From contig NZ_JACJSJ010000050.1 in NCBI RefSeq assembly GCF_014698115.1, positions 1 to 56,100 of the forward strand: a stretch of DNA of 56,100 nt, written 5' to 3'. Made by a program: the position numbers and the translations under genes. This DNA is from Nostoc sp. FACHB-973. Lineage in GTDB: Bacteria > Cyanobacteriota > Cyanobacteriia > Cyanobacteriales > Nostocaceae. Shown one piece after another: positions 26,748 to 35,349 of this stretch. Positions within the stretch are counted from its first letter, which is position 1, and every line of letters begins with the position of its first letter. Under the pieces are notes generated by a model. The model had not been told where the DNA came from, did not search any database, and saw nothing but the letters and a program-made list of their open reading frames with translations.

Positions 26748-27035
26748 GTGCTAGAAGTAATCTATTTCCTCATTCATGGAATTCAACCTTTATTAGTCCC
26801 GATTTGCTTTGTCGTTGCTTGGACTGTAATTATTCTGGCTATTTTGAATCTTTGGGCGGTGGCGCGAGATAGTGTGACTACAGCCAAGCAAATGCATCAA
26901 ATCCCCTGTACTGGTTGCCAATATTTTACCGACAATTACCGACTTAAATGCACTGTCCGCCCATCTATTGCCAACACAGAAGAAGCGATTGATTGTTCTG
27001 ACTATCAACCGAAGACGAATCCTTATCTTTACTAG
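26748..27035 (+). CDS. small single-span membrane protein with C-terminal cysteines
   Basis: A 95-residue protein read from GTG at 26748. One strong hydrophobic helix (about 12-36) is followed by a hydrophilic tail with four cysteines arranged CTGCQYF, LKCTV and DCSDYQP. I do not recognise a named family; the cysteine spacing could hold a metal or form disulfides. It lies 170 bp after chlG on the same strand and converges on the alcohol dehydrogenase gene. The composition and neighbours look core-like, so I treat it as a real gene of unknown function. Confidence 0.7.
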   Translation: MLEVIYFLIHGIQPLLVPICFVVAWTVIILAILNLWAVARDSVTTAKQMHQIPCTGCQYFTDNYRLKCTVRPSIANTEEAIDCSDYQPKTNPYLY

Positions 27036-27085
27036 GGATTGGGGATTGGGGATTGGGGACTAGGGACTGGGGAGAAATAACCAAT
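27034..27085. repeat. GGGGATT/GGGGACT heptamers
   Basis: Tandem STRR units lie in the convergent gap after the cysteine protein gene. Confidence 0.75.
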
Positions 27086-27101
27086 GACAAATGACAAATG
27101 A

Positions 27102-28058
27102 CTACTGACTAATTTCTAACAAAACCTTCAAAACACCGCGACTCTGAGCTTGTTCAAAAGCCGCAAGCCCTTCAATTAGCGGGTAGCTGGCGTGAATTAG
27201 GGGTTGTACGTCCACTTGTTTATTTGCCAGCAACTGGAGTGCTGGAGCAAAGGGACCGCAACGAGAGCCGATGAGGGTGATTTCATCCACTACTAAAGAA
27301 GAAGCATCCAGGCTGAGGTTGCCAGCATAGGTACTTTTAAGCACTAATATGCCACGGGGACGTAGGGCACGACGGGCGATCGCAAATCCTTCTGGATTGC
27401 CAGTACATTCTACTGAAATATCAAAATATCCATCTGTGACAGCATTAGCGAGACCCGTTTTAATTCCCCGTACCTCTAAGTTAGCGAGTTTGTCTTGATG
27501 ACGCCCTACAACTAAGAGTTCACAGCCTGTTAAGGCTAGTGTCTGCGCTACTAACTGCCCTAGTTTGCCATCTCCAACCACTAGCACCCGATTATTTGGA
27601 TGCAATGGCACTTGTTGCTGAATTTCCAGAGCTGCTGCTACAGGTTCAGTAAAAGTTGCTACTTCTGTTGGCACATTATCAGGTACTAAATGTAGGTTCT
27701 CCACTGGCAAGGAGAGATACTCAGCAAAAGCCCCGTGGCGGTTAACAATTCCAAGAACAGTGCGGTTTTCGCAGTGAGTCGGTTGTCCGCTGCGGCAAAA
27801 ACGACAATGACCACAGACAGCGTTGATTTCTCCAACTACACGTTGGTTAACTAAGTGTTCTGGTCCTTGTTCGACAACGCCGACAAATTCATGACCTAAA
27901 ATACCAGTATAAGGATAGTAGCCTCTGAGTAATTCTAGGTCAGTGTTACAAATACCCGCACGCAAGACGCGCACCAAAGCTTCTCCCGGTGGCGGCTCAG
28001 GAATGGGAATATCTGTGCGTAGTTGCAATTGGTTGTTTTCGAGCCAAAGTCCTTTCAT
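27102..28058 (-). CDS. zinc-dependent medium-chain alcohol dehydrogenase
   Basis: An MDR-superfamily oxidoreductase. I start it at the internal Met of MKGLWLE (28058, 318 residues), where the family homology begins; a 15-codon upstream extension to 28103 is possible. The catalytic-zinc Cys is in GICNTDLE and GHEFVG supplies the usual His-Glu pair. The structural-zinc loop CGHCRFCRSGQPTHC has four cysteines, and the Rossmann motif is VVGDGKLGQLVAQ. It resembles sorbitol/threonine-dehydrogenase-type enzymes, but the substrate cannot be told. Zinc sites look intact. Confidence 0.85.
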   Translation of the reverse strand: MKGLWLENNQLQLRTDIPIPEPPPGEALVRVLRAGICNTDLELLRGYYPYTGILGHEFVGVVEQGPEHLVNQRVVGEINAVCGHCRFCRSGQPTHCENRTVLGIVNRHGAFAEYLSLPVENLHLVPDNVPTEVATFTEPVAAALEIQQQVPLHPNNRVLVVGDGKLGQLVAQTLALTGCELLVVGRHQDKLANLEVRGIKTGLANAVTDGYFDISVECTGNPEGFAIARRALRPRGILVLKSTYAGNLSLDASSLVVDEITLIGSRCGPFAPALQLLANKQVDVQPLIHASYPLIEGLAAFEQAQSRGVLKVLLEISQ

Positions 28059-28103
28059 TACTGTTTCAGGGGTAATAAAAAAAGGTAGTATGCGCCGGAT
28101 CAA

Positions 28104-28635
<532 letters not shown>

Positions 28636-29178
28636 TTAACTCACTTCAATTTTTTTTAACCAAGTAACCAGATCATTTGAGTCCAGTGCTATCTCGCTTC
28701 CTAAGGTTTTGATATAAAGAAGTCCATCACTAATAATTAAATCTCTAATTGGATACCATGAATCTCGCGTCCTAATCAAAAGTTCCAAGGGAATACCTGG
28801 CCTTAAGGTATACTTGCGATATTTCCACCAAGCCCGCCATAGCAGCACAGATTTAGTACACTGCATCTCATAGCCTTTGGGAATTTCGCAGTATTGATAC
28901 TGATAGAAACCCCGACTATCAATTTCTCCTTTGAGGATATAACTATATTCTGCTAATGCCTGATTTATCAATTCCCAATGGGATGAGTTTGGAGAAATAG
29001 AGAATTGACATGGTGTGTTAGATATTTGTGCGATCGCAATCAGACCTTCAGATTTTGCAGTCAGTTGGTTAGTTTTATAAACTGTTTGCGCTGTGAAAGT
29101 TGGGTTTGATAACAAAATGTCTTTTTTGTGGATAGAGTTTTGGATAAACTCTCGAATCAAATCTAGATTAGACAACAT
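28636..29178 (-). CDS. uncharacterised 180-residue protein
   Basis: I recognise no domain. The protein is soluble, rich in Tyr and Trp in its second half (LLWRAWWKYRKYTLRPG, ELLIRTRDSWYPIRDLI) and has no signal peptide or membrane helix. The coding frame is consistent, contains a HIP1 site and has the codon style of the core genes around it, so it is likely a conserved cyanobacterial gene. It stands alone, with about 300-500 bp of noncoding DNA on each side. Confidence 0.65.
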   Translation of the reverse strand: MLSNLDLIREFIQNSIHKKDILLSNPTFTAQTVYKTNQLTAKSEGLIAIAQISNTPCQFSISPNSSHWELINQALAEYSYILKGEIDSRGFYQYQYCEIPKGYEMQCTKSVLLWRAWWKYRKYTLRPGIPLELLIRTRDSWYPIRDLIISDGLLYIKTLGSEIALDSNDLVTWLKKIEVS

Positions 29179-29487
29179 AAAGTTTTATATATCGCTGTAG
29201 TCACATGGGTTAGGACAGTGTTAATTGCAAGAGAGCAATTAAGTAACTGAGTTTATACTCAGCACTAAGCACTAGGTACTGGGCACTTTGCTATAGTCAG
29301 TGACCCAGTGTAAGGGAAGCCCCAACACATTGCAAATTACTATTTATACTGTTGCTGTCACTTGCCAAATGATGGACGGGATTTTTAATTATACTGAAAC
29401 CGTTCTTTGTCAGTGGTTTCATTTTGTTTTATTTTATTCAAGGGATGCTGCCTAAAGAGTTTTCTTTCTAGGCAGCCAATTAGCACT
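29179..29487. other. intergenic region, 309 bp
   Basis: No gene is seen. A GCACTAAGCACTAGGTACTGGGCACT-like heptamer run lies near 29261-29289 and an 8-bp stem inverted repeat near the end (29447-29476). Confidence 0.6.
29447..29476. terminator. possible terminator hairpin downstream of the IMPase-family gene
   Basis: GCTGCCTA (29447-29454) pairs with TAGGCAGC (29469-29476) around a 14-nt loop. It lies 11 bp beyond the stop of the minus-strand gene at 29488. No clear T-run follows, so a simple inverted repeat is also possible. Confidence 0.4.
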
Positions 29488-30294
29488 TTAAATTTTTACG
29501 CCTTCGAGAAAAGGTTTAAATATCGGAACCAATTCTGGGCGACTAACCACGAGGGTGGGAAAAGAGCGATCGCTGTAATCTTCTCCCGCTGATAAAGGAA
29601 ACGGTTCGGAATTCAGTGATGACCAAACCCCCCCAGCAGCCTGGACAATTACCCAAGCCCCTGCTAAATCCCAAACTTTTGGTGTCGCTTCAATTCCGCC
29701 CAGAGTCGCCCCAGTAGCAACTGTCAAAAAGTTATAGCTAGCCACACCCAACATCCGAATTTTGCAGGGAAAGCCGTTGCGGATAATTGCGGTGCTGCGG
29801 GAACAGAGGTTAAAAAAATGATTGTTGCTGGGACTATCACTACTGGTGTGGATGGGGTGATGGTTGAGAAATGCTCCAGTTGGTGTGGTTATCCCAGATG
29901 AACCCGGCCAAAAACCATGAAAAGCTTGATTTAGAGGTGGTGCGTAAACATAACCAAAAATTGGAGTGCCTTGATACAGTAAACCCAGAGAAATCGACCA
30001 GATGGGAATACCGCGTGTGAAGTTGGTTGTACCATCGAGAGGGTCAATTACCCAGCACCACTCAGTACCGGGAAAAGAGCGTTCGCTTTCTTCGCTCAAA
30101 ATGCCGTAGCCAGAGAAATTAGAAGCGATCGCATCCCGAATTTCCTGATCTGCCCATTTATCAGCTTGGGTTACCAAAGTGCCATCGGCTTTTTGCGAAG
30201 CCTGTACTTGCCCAAAATCTTGCATTAGCTGCTTACCCACCCTGGTAGTGGTTGTTTGGGCAAAATCAAGAATTGTTGTCCAAAAATCATTCAT
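29488..30294 (-). CDS. inositol monophosphatase family protein
   Basis: A Mg-dependent, Li-sensitive phosphatase-fold protein of 268 residues. Metal-site motifs are present: GILSEESE (E68/E69), DPLDGTTNF (84-92) and the C-terminal WDLAGAWVIVQAAGG. Members hydrolyse inositol phosphates, histidinol phosphate or related sugar phosphates; the specific substrate cannot be assigned from the sequence. It is 74 bp downstream of the BCD/PucC-family transporter gene on the same strand and may be co-transcribed with it. Confidence 0.87.
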   Translation of the reverse strand: MNDFWTTILDFAQTTTTRVGKQLMQDFGQVQASQKADGTLVTQADKWADQEIRDAIASNFSGYGILSEESERSFPGTEWCWVIDPLDGTTNFTRGIPIWSISLGLLYQGTPIFGYVYAPPLNQAFHGFWPGSSGITTPTGAFLNHHPIHTSSDSPSNNHFFNLCSRSTAIIRNGFPCKIRMLGVASYNFLTVATGATLGGIEATPKVWDLAGAWVIVQAAGGVWSSLNSEPFPLSAGEDYSDRSFPTLVVSRPELVPIFKPFLEGVKI

Positions 30295-30368
30295 TGATTA
30301 ATTCTCGCGCAAAGGCTCTGTTGAGCCAAGATTGGTAGATTCGGGTTTTGGCTGGTGAAGTTTTCACT

Positions 30369-31802
30369 TTAGTCTAAATCACTTTGTAAAACAGAAGCGA
30401 TCGCTTGTTTGGTATTTGTTTGAAATTCTGCCACATTCACTCGGTTGAGAAACCAAATCGACAGCACCATTCCCACAGCTTCTAAGGCAAATACTAGTCC
30501 ATAGGCTAAAACTAAGTTGGGTAGAAGTTTGCGCCCCAAATCCAATAATGTACCGCCGATAACCACCGCTAATCCCCTGGATAGGGACTGCGCTAGCCCC
30601 CACGCCCCAATAAATGTACCTGCGGCTTCGGCTGCTGTGAGATCCAACATCAAACTAATTGCTGCTGTGGTTAAGAAACCTGCGGCCAAACCAAACAAGA
30701 CTAAGCCTAATTTCAGGAAGGCTGGATTAGCAGAAAATCCCGATATAGCTAACAACCCGGCGGCGAATGCGACTAAAATACAGCCCAGGCGTGCAGTTCT
30801 GCGCTTACCCAAACGTGGCACCACGAAAAAGCCAGTGACACCGTAGGCAATTAGTATACCTGTTCCGTAAAAAGCATTTAGTTTAGTGCTTTCAGCGAGG
30901 GGCATTTTAAATACTTGACCGGCGTAAGGTTCCAAAATTGGGTCTTGCATGAACAAGCAGATAGTCATCACGAATAAAAAGGTGAAAAACAAACCTGTTT
31001 GCGGACTAGCCGTCAAGATTTTCCAAGCATTGCCCAGAGTAATGCTGTCTTCTCGCTGTTCCACCGTAGAACGGTTTAAGTATTGGGAGTATTTTTTTTC
31101 CACACCCAATGTTGCGGCGATCGCTAACCCAAATACAATTGCTGGGATGATAGTAAATAGTCTGTTGACGGATGCCTGTAACGTTTCTAGAGAAGCGCCT
31201 ACTGTTAACGCCTCTAGTAACTTGGAACTGATAATCGCCCCAACAATAATTCCCACCATCAGCATTGACCAAACAACACCGACTACTTTAGAACGGTTAT
31301 CTTCTTCAGATATATCCACCAACAAAGCAGCAAAAGCAGTACCGCTAGCACAAATTCCTAGACCGTAGACAGCAAAAATCAAAGCTAAAAGTGCTGTCCA
31401 GCCAATTGTTTGGGTTGTCCATACCCAGCCGTCTGCACTATTTCCAGTCAGATTGAGCTGCCACATTACTTTTACAGCGAAAAATGCGGCGATCGCAAAT
31501 ATTGCCGCCCCCACCCAAACATAAGCTGTGCGGTGATAACCCCATAACGGCTTGGCATCGGAAATCTGCCCGAACCAGATCCGGGAAGGAGCAACAAATA
31601 AAGGCAGTGCTAGAATTACTGATACCAACGTTGCAGGAATTGCTATTTCTTGAATCATGACTCTGTTGAGTACTCCCAGAGTCAAGATTGACATCATGCT
31701 CAACCCCATTTGAAATAAACCCAGTCGGAACATAGTCAGTAAGTTTACTCTCGGCACAGATTGGGATTTTGTTTTGGTATCAAATACTTCACCGCTTGCC
31801 AT
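30369..31802 (-). CDS. BCD/PucC-family (LhaA-like) major facilitator transporter
   Basis: A 477-residue MFS-fold membrane protein of about 12 helices. The N-terminal FRLGLFQMGLSMMSILTLGVLNRVMI, the PSRIWFGQISDAKPLWGYHRT loop and WGLAQSLSRGLA are typical of the PucC/LhaA/Bch2 family, which in purple bacteria assists light-harvesting complex assembly and in cyanobacteria is thought to handle chlorophyll or its precursors. No amphipathic extension or fusion is seen. It lies about 5 kb from chlG, in the opposite orientation. Confidence 0.87.
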   Translation of the reverse strand: MASGEVFDTKTKSQSVPRVNLLTMFRLGLFQMGLSMMSILTLGVLNRVMIQEIAIPATLVSVILALPLFVAPSRIWFGQISDAKPLWGYHRTAYVWVGAAIFAIAAFFAVKVMWQLNLTGNSADGWVWTTQTIGWTALLALIFAVYGLGICASGTAFAALLVDISEEDNRSKVVGVVWSMLMVGIIVGAIISSKLLEALTVGASLETLQASVNRLFTIIPAIVFGLAIAATLGVEKKYSQYLNRSTVEQREDSITLGNAWKILTASPQTGLFFTFLFVMTICLFMQDPILEPYAGQVFKMPLAESTKLNAFYGTGILIAYGVTGFFVVPRLGKRRTARLGCILVAFAAGLLAISGFSANPAFLKLGLVLFGLAAGFLTTAAISLMLDLTAAEAAGTFIGAWGLAQSLSRGLAVVIGGTLLDLGRKLLPNLVLAYGLVFALEAVGMVLSIWFLNRVNVAEFQTNTKQAIASVLQSDLD

Positions 31803-31906
31803 AGCTACTTTTTGGTATGGTTTATAGGATTTAATCTCTCTCTCTTTAAATAAAGATAAACCCTACCCGATCGAAATCAGCGAACGAAAAGTTGAAGTTG
31901 CGATGG

Positions 31907-31933
31907 CTTCTCTTCGAGACGCTACGCGAACGC
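31907..31933. repeat. diverged dispersed repeat
   Basis: CTTCTCTTCGAGACGCTACGCGAACGC resembles, in reverse orientation, the GCGAACGCGAGTGCGTCTC element at 25430 and 47625. A second CTACG-rich palindromic patch (CGACGGGCTACGCCTACGG) is at about 32047-32067. Confidence 0.5.
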
Positions 31934-32093
31934 CCACCATAGACATCGTACTTATTTAGCAACCAGTTATACCAACACCTCGATTAGCGTATGCTTCAAA
32001 AAAGTTAGGATTAATTTTTAGGGCTTGGTTGAAATCCGCGATGTCTACGACGGGCTACGCCTACGGATAACCAGAGAATTTTAGGATGAAGTA

Positions 32094-32927
32094 GTGAAAC
32101 GAGACTCCATTTACTATCAAATTTTTAAGCGCTTTCCTGGTTTACTCTTTGAACTAGTTGATAATCCTCCTCTTCAAGCGCAAAACTATCGATTTGAATC
32201 ACTTGAAGTCAAAGAAACCGCTTTTCGTATCGATGGTGTGTTTTTACCTCCAGAGGATGCAACATCCAGAGTAATCTTTTTTGCTGAAGTTCAATTCCAA
32301 AGAGATGAAGGCCTCTACCATCGGTTCTTTACTGAGTCGCTGATGTACCTGAACCGGAATCGTTCTCAATATGATGACTGGTTCTGTGTGGTAATTTTTT
32401 CATCACGCTCTTTGGAACCAAGGGATCAAAAAACTCATCGAATATTTCTCAACAGTGACCAAGTACAGCGAATCTATTTAGATGAGTTAGGCGCGAATAA
32501 TCAGCAGCCAATAGGTATCAACTTAATGCAGTTGACTTTAGCATCAGATCGAGTGATGGCAGAGCAAGCAAAGCAATTAATTGAGCGAGTAAAATTAGAA
32601 GAAACGGACACACTGCCGAAAAACGAAATACTAGACATCATCACCACAATCGCCGTTTATAAGTTTTCTAATTTGAGTAGAGAGGAAGTTGAAGCTATGC
32701 TGGGACTGACTTTGGAGCAAACAAGGGTTTATCAGGAAGCGAAAGCCGAAGGTCGAGAAGAGGGTCGAGAAGAAGGCCGAGAACAAGGTCGAGAAGAACG
32801 GGAAGTTGAAATGTTGAAACTGACTGTGCCTCTGTTACTAAAAACAGGGATGAGTGTTGAGCAGATTGCTCAACACCTCAATGTTGAGATAGAAGCTGTC
32901 CAGATTGCCGCACAGTCAAGCACATAG
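32094..32927 (+). CDS. Rpn-family (DUF2887-like) PD-(D/E)XK nuclease/transposase-like protein
   Basis: A 277-residue protein starting at GTG: MKRDSIYYQIFKRFPGLLFEL, then FRIDGVFLPPED and FFAEVQFQRDE, fitting the D-ExQ/K core of Rpn/YhgA-like recombination-promoting nucleases. The C-terminal part has a charged repeat (GREEGREEGREQGREE, about residues 220-238, encoded by 12-bp tandem units), followed by a short helix-turn-helix-like end. These genes are multicopy in cyanobacteria and are often labelled transposase without acting as classical ones. It neighbours two decayed genes. Confidence 0.8.
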   Translation: MKRDSIYYQIFKRFPGLLFELVDNPPLQAQNYRFESLEVKETAFRIDGVFLPPEDATSRVIFFAEVQFQRDEGLYHRFFTESLMYLNRNRSQYDDWFCVVIFSSRSLEPRDQKTHRIFLNSDQVQRIYLDELGANNQQPIGINLMQLTLASDRVMAEQAKQLIERVKLEETDTLPKNEILDIITTIAVYKFSNLSREEVEAMLGLTLEQTRVYQEAKAEGREEGREEGREQGREEREVEMLKLTVPLLLKTGMSVEQIAQHLNVEIEAVQIAAQSST

Positions 32928-32936
32928 AATGGACGT

Positions 32937-33026
32937 TTAATGTTTGTTGTCATATTTTTGCAAAATGAGGATAGCTTGATTAAAATCCTCAATTGCCCTT
33001 TTATGGTCTCCAGAGCGATCGCCTTC
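32937..33026 (-). pseudogene. TPR-protein tail remnant
   Basis: Reading the minus strand, the last 29 codons before TAA give EGDRSGDHKRAIEDFNQAI..., matching the tetratricopeptide consensus (GDYxxAIEDFNQAI). No complete TPR gene lies upstream. A shared 3' end of a lost gene is the simplest reading; it overlaps no recognised intact ORF. Confidence 0.45.
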
Positions 33027-33078
33027 CAGCAAATACAATGAGAGTACAACTAGTCTTGTACCTCCAGAGCCTAATAAA

Positions 33079-33297
33079 ATGAAACGGACACTCTATATTT
33101 CTGATGAGTTGTGGGGACAACTTGACCAATACTTAAAAAATCACCCAGAGCAAAACCCATCAAGTGTTGTACAGGCAGCACTGGCGGAAAAGTGACGCCC
33201 TAAAAATGGTTCCAGGCTACTATCGCTGGCAGGAATCGTAGAAAATGCTCCTAAAGACGCTTCATTACACAGCTCAGTTGAAATATTGCGAGTTTGA
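33079..33297 (+). pseudogene. ribbon-helix-helix antitoxin-like gene with in-frame TGA
   Basis: The frame opens MKRTLYISDELWGQLDQYL (33079), typical of RHH/CopG-like antitoxins (beta strand, then helix). It stops at TGA 33193-33195 after AALAEK, then continues in the same frame (RPKNGSRLLSLAGIV...) to a second TGA at 33295-33297. If the first TGA were a sense codon, the protein would be 72 residues, a normal antitoxin size. No toxin gene follows; the next gene is the aldo/keto reductase. Either a pseudogene or a naturally truncated 38-residue protein. Confidence 0.55.
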
Positions 33298-33386
33298 GCG
33301 ATCGCCTGCAACGCCCCACACCCAATTTTGTCTGTAACGCTACACTAAAAAAGTAAAGAAATGTAAATAAATTAAATTTTGCAACC

Positions 33387-34334
33387 GTGGAAAATATCAC
33401 ATTGGGGCAAAATGGCCCAGTTGTTACACCTTTGTGCATAGGTACTTGGGCTTGGGGTGATAAACTCTTTTGGAATTATGGCAATGACTACGGCCCAGAA
33501 CAGTTAAAAGAAGCCTTCACCGCAGCGCTACAAGCTGGTGTTAACTTCTTCGACACTGCCGAAGTCTACGGAATGGGATTATCAGAGACATTTTTGGGGC
33601 AATTTATGCAACAGACACAACAACCTGTGCAAATCGCCACAAAATTTGGCCCCCTACCGTGGCGATTTACAGGGCAATCTGTCTCTGATGCTTTAACAGA
33701 GAGTCTCAAACGCCTACAAGTAGAAAAAATCGACCTTTACCAAGTACATTGGCCTTTTGCCTTCTTTTTAAGCCAAAAAACTCTGATGAATGCTTTAGCT
33801 GATGAAGTGAAGCGGGGTAGAATTGCCGCAGTCGGCGTGAGTAATTACTCAGCAGAGCAAATGCGAGACGCTCATCAAATATTGGCAGATCGTGGAGTGC
33901 CTTTGGCTGTGAACCAAGTACGCTATTCTTTACTCAGTCGCCAAATTGAAAGTAAGGGTATTGTGGCAACTGCCCGTGAGTTGGGTGTGACTCTGTTAGC
34001 TTATAGTCCTTTAGCTCAGGGATTACTCACAGGCAAATACACTATTGATAGTGCTGAAATTCCCACTGGTGCGAGAAAAATAGACCCACGATTTAGTAAA
34101 GAGGGCTTACAAAAAATTGCACCAGTAATATCTTTGCTACGCAGTTTTGGAGAAAAATACGATCGCACCCCAGCCCAAGTTGCTCTCAATTGGTTAATTT
34201 CTCAGGGTAACGTCATTCCCATTGCTGGAGTGAAGACAGCCGAACATGTACGTCAAAATGCTGGCGCTTTAGGTTGGAAATTGAACGAGGATGAAATTCA
34301 AGAGTTAGAAAAAGTTAGCCGTCCCTGGCTGTAG
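33387..34334 (+). CDS. aldo/keto reductase
   Basis: An NADPH-dependent (beta/alpha)8-barrel oxidoreductase, 315 residues from GTG at 33387. The catalytic tetrad is intact: D56 and Y61 (FFDTAEVYG), K86 (ATKFGP) and H121 (QVHWPF). The IPIAGVKTAEHVRQN segment near the end fits the cofactor-binding loop. It belongs to the YhdN/plant pyridoxal-reductase-like subgroup by general look; the substrate is unknown. Its stop codon is inside a perfect inverted repeat shared with the convergent Uma2 gene. Confidence 0.9.
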   Translation: MENITLGQNGPVVTPLCIGTWAWGDKLFWNYGNDYGPEQLKEAFTAALQAGVNFFDTAEVYGMGLSETFLGQFMQQTQQPVQIATKFGPLPWRFTGQSVSDALTESLKRLQVEKIDLYQVHWPFAFFLSQKTLMNALADEVKRGRIAAVGVSNYSAEQMRDAHQILADRGVPLAVNQVRYSLLSRQIESKGIVATARELGVTLLAYSPLAQGLLTGKYTIDSAEIPTGARKIDPRFSKEGLQKIAPVISLLRSFGEKYDRTPAQVALNWLISQGNVIPIAGVKTAEHVRQNAGALGWKLNEDEIQELEKVSRPWL

Positions 34335-34363
34335 TAGAGACGTTGCAATGCAACGTCTCTACT
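34333..34363. terminator. bidirectional terminator-like palindrome overlapping two stop codons
   Basis: AGTAGAGACGTTGCA (34333-34347) and its exact complement (34349-34363) are separated by one base. The stop codon of the aldo/keto reductase (34332-34334) and that of the convergent Uma2 gene (34359-34361) lie in opposite arms. A transcript from either side would fold into a strong hairpin, so a shared terminator is likely. It belongs to a TAGAGACG-type palindrome family (see 36932). Confidence 0.7.
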
Positions 34364-34937
34364 CAAACAGCGGAGGCCAAATTTCTGACACTACTAGCTC
34401 CCAACCTGGTAATAAGTCTGGTAGTGTCAGTTTGTCATTGTCCTGTAAAACTATTGGCTCTTGGTTGAGGCGATAAACTGTGAGCGTCAATTTGTCAGGA
34501 TCAATGAGGATACCAACTGTAGATCCCAGTTGTAAAAATAGCTGAATTTTTTCTACTAATGGTTTGATTCGGTCTGACTTAGATTTGATTTCTACCATCA
34601 AGTCAGGCACTAGTTCCACAAAGTCCCGCTTGCTGATTTTAAGTCTATCAGCACGAACAAAAGACACATCGGGAGAGCGGAGATTTCGTTTTTCGTTATC
34701 AGCTTCTTTGCCATTTTCCGTTTCTAACGTAGGCAAAATAAAACCAGCGCTAGAACCAGTCACCCGTCCGAGTCTTTTTGGACGCACCCAATTACCTAGC
34801 TGCCGCGCAAACTCTACACCTATTTCTTCTGACTCATAATCTGATGGTCCCATAACAAGTATGTTTCCGTCTACCAGCTCCATCTGCCATTCTGGATGCT
34901 CTGCTTGTAGTTGCTCTAAGTCTGGAATAGTGAACAT
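34359..34937 (-). CDS. Uma2-family endonuclease-like protein
   Basis: A 192-residue intact DUF820/Uma2 protein. The PD-(D/E)XK-like residues are visible in SPDVSFVRADRL and LVPDLMVEIKSKSD, with MELVDGNILVMGPSD near the start. It lacks the coiled-coil tail of the copy at 22837. It ends within the palindrome shared with the aldo/keto reductase gene. Function in the cell is unknown. Confidence 0.83.
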   Translation of the reverse strand: MFTIPDLEQLQAEHPEWQMELVDGNILVMGPSDYESEEIGVEFARQLGNWVRPKRLGRVTGSSAGFILPTLETENGKEADNEKRNLRSPDVSFVRADRLKISKRDFVELVPDLMVEIKSKSDRIKPLVEKIQLFLQLGSTVGILIDPDKLTLTVYRLNQEPIVLQDNDKLTLPDLLPGWELVVSEIWPPLFE

Positions 34938-35349
34938 AATACTAATTCGTAATTCGTAGTTCGTAATTCGTAATTAATACACATTCAAAAAAGCTTGATA
35001 TAGCGGCTTTTCATAACCTCACCTTGTTCCAAAAATAATACTTACTTTCTTTCCCAATTTGGCATAAGACCACGAAGAATGCATCTTTAATTCATCTTCT
35101 TACAAACTTGTAGAAGAAGTTACCCAAAAAGTCAAAAAGTCAAGAGTCCAAAGTCAAAATCTTAACTCCTAACTCTTAACTCTTTCAATTTTAAATTTTG
35201 AATTTGGGATTTTGGATTGAAGCAAGAATCTAAAATCTAAAATCCAAAATTCATTAACTCTGTCAATTTTAGATTTTGAATTTGGGATTTTGGATTAAAG
35301 CAAAAATCTAAAATCTAAAATCTAAAATCCAAAATTCATTAACTTCTAA
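34938..35349. other. intergenic region, 412 bp, with repeats
   Basis: No gene is seen. It contains TTCGTAA-type heptamers (34943-34972), TAACTCC/TAACTCT units (35160-35180), and two near-copies of an AATTTTAAATTTTGAATTTGGGATTTTGGATT block (about 35187-35218 and 35264-35297), each followed by AAATCTAAAATCCAAAATTCATTAACT. Confidence 0.65.

Noticed and set aside
32094..32927. Active transposon based on the Rpn transposase label
   Set aside because: No terminal inverted repeats or target duplications were seen around the gene; Rpn proteins are nuclease-like and not classical IS transposases.
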